In this document: positions 62,276-64,000 of the stretch, piece by piece
How the letters are laid out: each line of letters begins with the position of its first letter
Position numbering within the stretch: position 1 is the stretch's first letter
Assembly (NCBI RefSeq): GCF_011317445.1
Contig: NZ_JAAAPL010000001.1
Coordinates: forward strand, 2,065,001-2,129,000
Origin: Chelativorans multitrophicus
GTDB taxonomy: Bacteria; Pseudomonadota; Alphaproteobacteria; Rhizobiales; Rhizobiaceae
Reading direction: 5' to 3'
Length of the DNA stretch: 64,000 nt
Program-made: the position numbers and the translations under genes
Notes under the pieces: generated by a model
Seen by the model: only the letters and a program-made list of their open reading frames with translations
Database searches by the model: none
What the model was told of the DNA's origin: nothing

Positions 62276-62917
62276 TTACCTCGTCTGCGCCGTGAGGATT
62301 TTCAGCGCGAAAGCCGAGAACACACCGGCGAAAAGGTAATCCACCACGCGGGTGATCGTGGGACTTTTGCGCAGCAGCCCGGCGAATTTGTCCGCCGCAA
62401 TCACCATCGGTGCGGTAATCGGTAGCGATAACGGAATGAAAAGCACGCCGAGGAAGAACAGTTTGCCGGGCGCGTGCGGATCGCTGGGCGTGACGAATTG
62501 CGGCAGGAAGGTCATGAAGAAGAGGATTATCTTCGGATTGAGCAGGTTGATGCCGAGCCCGGTGGCCCAGTTCTTGAACAGCGAGGCCTTATTGCTTGCC
62601 TTTGCGTCCGGATTGAAGGCCGAGCCATGGCGGATCGCCTGCCAGGCAAGCCAGACCAGGTAACCCGCGCCGAAGATCTTCAAGATCCAGAATGCCGTGG
62701 GCGAAGCCACGAGCAGTGCGGATAAGCCAAGCGCAACCAGTATGGTGTGGATCACGATCCCTGTCATGGCACCGAACATGCAGGCGAAGCCCGCCGCCCT
62801 GCCCTGCGAGAGCGCACGGCCGACAAAAAGCGTCATATCGGGACCAGGCGTGATCGCCAGCACAATAACCGCTATCGCAAATTGCAGGATTATTGCGGTA
62901 TCCGGAATGAAATTCAT
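62276..62917 (-). CDS. LysE/RhtB family amino-acid exporter
   Basis: A 213-residue inner-membrane protein with about six helices of the LysE/RhtB translocator family. The N-terminal motif AITPGPDMTLFVGRALSQGRAAGFACMFGAM is typical (PGPDM). The NLLNPKIILFFMTFLPQFV segment matches the conserved middle region. AGAGG lies about six bases before the ATG. The exported amino acid cannot be predicted. Confidence 0.92.
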   Translation of the reverse strand: MNFIPDTAIILQFAIAVIVLAITPGPDMTLFVGRALSQGRAAGFACMFGAMTGIVIHTILVALGLSALLVASPTAFWILKIFGAGYLVWLAWQAIRHGSAFNPDAKASNKASLFKNWATGLGINLLNPKIILFFMTFLPQFVTPSDPHAPGKLFFLGVLFIPLSLPITAPMVIAADKFAGLLRKSPTITRVVDYLFAGVFSAFALKILTAQTR

Positions 62918-62969
62918 GAATGCCTCTTACTGGTGAGCGGCGCAATTTAGCGCCACTCTTCACTCTGGC

Positions 62970-64000
62970 CTAGGCCCATGCCGCCATTCTGCCGAAGCGC
63001 GCCTTGCCCGCCATCCATACCTGCTGCACGCGCAGATCCTCCGAAAGGTGGATGCAATCAGCCCGGCGGCCCAGCTTCAAATATCCGCGCTCACTGCCGA
63101 TCCCGAGATAGGTGGCGGGATAGGCGCAGGCCATCCTGAGCGACTCTTCCACCGAGAGCTCCAGCATCTGCACGCCAAAACGCACGCCCGTCGCCATATC
63201 AAGGTCGGATCCCGCCAATGTTCCGTCTTCGAGCACCAGCTTCGAGCAGACCTCGCCCGGCTCACGCCGCACCGTACGGCCGTTCAACTCGAAACTCTCG
63301 GCCTCGCTTCCGACGAGCGCCATCGCGTCGGTTACGTGGAAAAGCTTGGCCGGCCCGCGTTTGGCACGCAGTGCAAGACGAAGTGCCGCCGGGTCGACAT
63401 GATGCCCATCGGCAATGATGCCGCCCCAGACGTCACCGGCATCAAGGGCAGCACCCACCAGCCCCGGCGCGCGGTGCGACAGCGCGCTCATCGCGTTATA
63501 TAGATGCGTAATTCCCCGCGCGCCCGCATTGAACAGGCGCAGCGCATCCTCGCTCGTGCAATCCGTATGGCCGAGGCTCACGATAATGCCGGCCTTGGCA
63601 AGCCGCTCCACCTGCCACGGCGTCACCTGCTCTGCGGCAAGGGTAACGTGAAGCACCGGCATGGCGCCCGCCGCGCGGCACAAGAGATCGAGATCTTCAT
63701 CGTCCATCGGCCGCATGAGATCGGCCAGATGCGCGCCGCGCCGGGCTGGCGCCAGATGTGGACCCTCTAGATGGATACCGAGCACGCCCTCGTCTGCCTT
63801 GGCGGCTTCGGTTGCGGCCTCGACAGCCCTGCGCGTTACCTCACGCGTATCGGTGACAAGAGTGGGCAGCAGTGCCGTCGTGCCGTATTGCCGATGCGCC
63901 CGCGCTATAACGAAGAAGGTTTCAGGCGTCGGATCATTGTTGAGAAGACGCCCGCCGCCGCCATTCACCTGCACGTCGATGAAGCCTGGCGCCAGAATTC
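62970..64000 (-). CDS. nagA: N-acetylglucosamine-6-phosphate deacetylase (N-terminus cut by window edge)
   Basis: C-terminal 343 residues of NagA, which deacetylates GlcNAc-6-phosphate for amino sugar use or cell-wall recycling. The first visible residues (ILAPGFIDVQVNGGGG) are the amidohydrolase barrel start. Metal and catalytic residues: HLEGPHLAP (Glu), IVSLGHTDCTSEDA (His), ITHLYNAMSAL (His) and FHVTDAMALVG (Asp). The first approx. 45 residues lie beyond position 64000. Confidence 0.93.
   Translation of the reverse strand, partial: ILAPGFIDVQVNGGGGRLLNNDPTPETFFVIARAHRQYGTTALLPTLVTDTREVTRRAVEAATEAAKADEGVLGIHLEGPHLAPARRGAHLADLMRPMDDEDLDLLCRAAGAMPVLHVTLAAEQVTPWQVERLAKAGIIVSLGHTDCTSEDALRLFNAGARGITHLYNAMSALSHRAPGLVGAALDAGDVWGGIIADGHHVDPAALRLALRAKRGPAKLFHVTDAMALVGSEAESFELNGRTVRREPGEVCSKLVLEDGTLAGSDLDMATGVRFGVQMLELSVEESLRMACAYPATYLGIGSERGYLKLGRRADCIHLSEDLRVQQVWMAGKARFGRMAAWA

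Overview
The window reads as chromosomal DNA of an alphaproteobacterium of the order Hyphomicrobiales (Rhizobiales), most like the Phyllobacteriaceae/Mesorhizobium-type lineages. The grounds are the three-part pntAA-pntAB-pntB transhydrogenase, an alphaproteobacterial aa3 oxidase subunit IV, an aglEFGK alpha-glucoside transporter with its LacI regulator, a sitABCD metal transporter behind TGCAA-N5-TTGCA dyads, and GC-rich palindromic intergenic repeats typical of that group. The lineage is an inference. No rRNA, tRNA, CRISPR array, phage or complete insertion sequence was seen.

Layout. 0-3.6 kb: transhydrogenase, oxidase subunit IV, a 51-residue membrane protein and a FeeM-like N-acyl amino acid synthase, all on the minus strand. 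3.7-9.6 kb: a membrane PAS-GGDEF-EAL protein and a fused indolepyruvate ferredoxin oxidoreductase. 10-14 kb: a TRAP transporter whose permeases are convergent with its binding protein, with an ExoD-family gene between. 14-19.3 kb: a class I amidotransferase-like hydrolase, a small secreted protein, a 2-hydroxyacid dehydrogenase and xylBA. 19.5-23.5 kb: IclR regulator and pcaIJF, the last steps of the beta-ketoadipate pathway. 23.5-24.2 kb: a VapBC toxin-antitoxin pair.

24.2-38.2 kb is a purine/urate degradation island: guanine deaminase, XdhABC, membrane urate oxidase PuuD with a cytochrome c tail, HIU hydrolase, a fused PuuE allantoinase-OHCU decarboxylase, ureidoglycine aminohydrolase, ureidoglycolate lyase, a second deaminase, glycerate 2-kinase and a LysR regulator. 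An identical 15-bp motif lies in both divergent promoter regions of the island, so one LysR protein may control it. Together the genes turn guanine or xanthine into glyoxylate, urea and ammonia. No allantoate amidohydrolase was seen.

38-45 kb: a UdgX-type uracil-DNA glycosylase, a WD40 protein paired with a CobW-family GTPase, a Tat-exported intradiol dioxygenase, a creatininase-family amidohydrolase and three regulators (MarR, LacI with an apparent CTG start, LysR). 45.9-52.6 kb: metal homeostasis, with a MerR-controlled Zn/Cd/Pb P-type ATPase and sitABCD. 52.6-53.5 kb has no convincing protein gene but holds the metal operator dyads and a possible small RNA ending in a clear terminator. 53.5-59.8 kb: aglR-aglEFG-aglK with two CAAAGCGCTTTG operators but no aglA. 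60-64 kb: rlmN, an ArsR/SRPBCC pair behind two perfect long palindromes, a LysE exporter and the 3' part of nagA.
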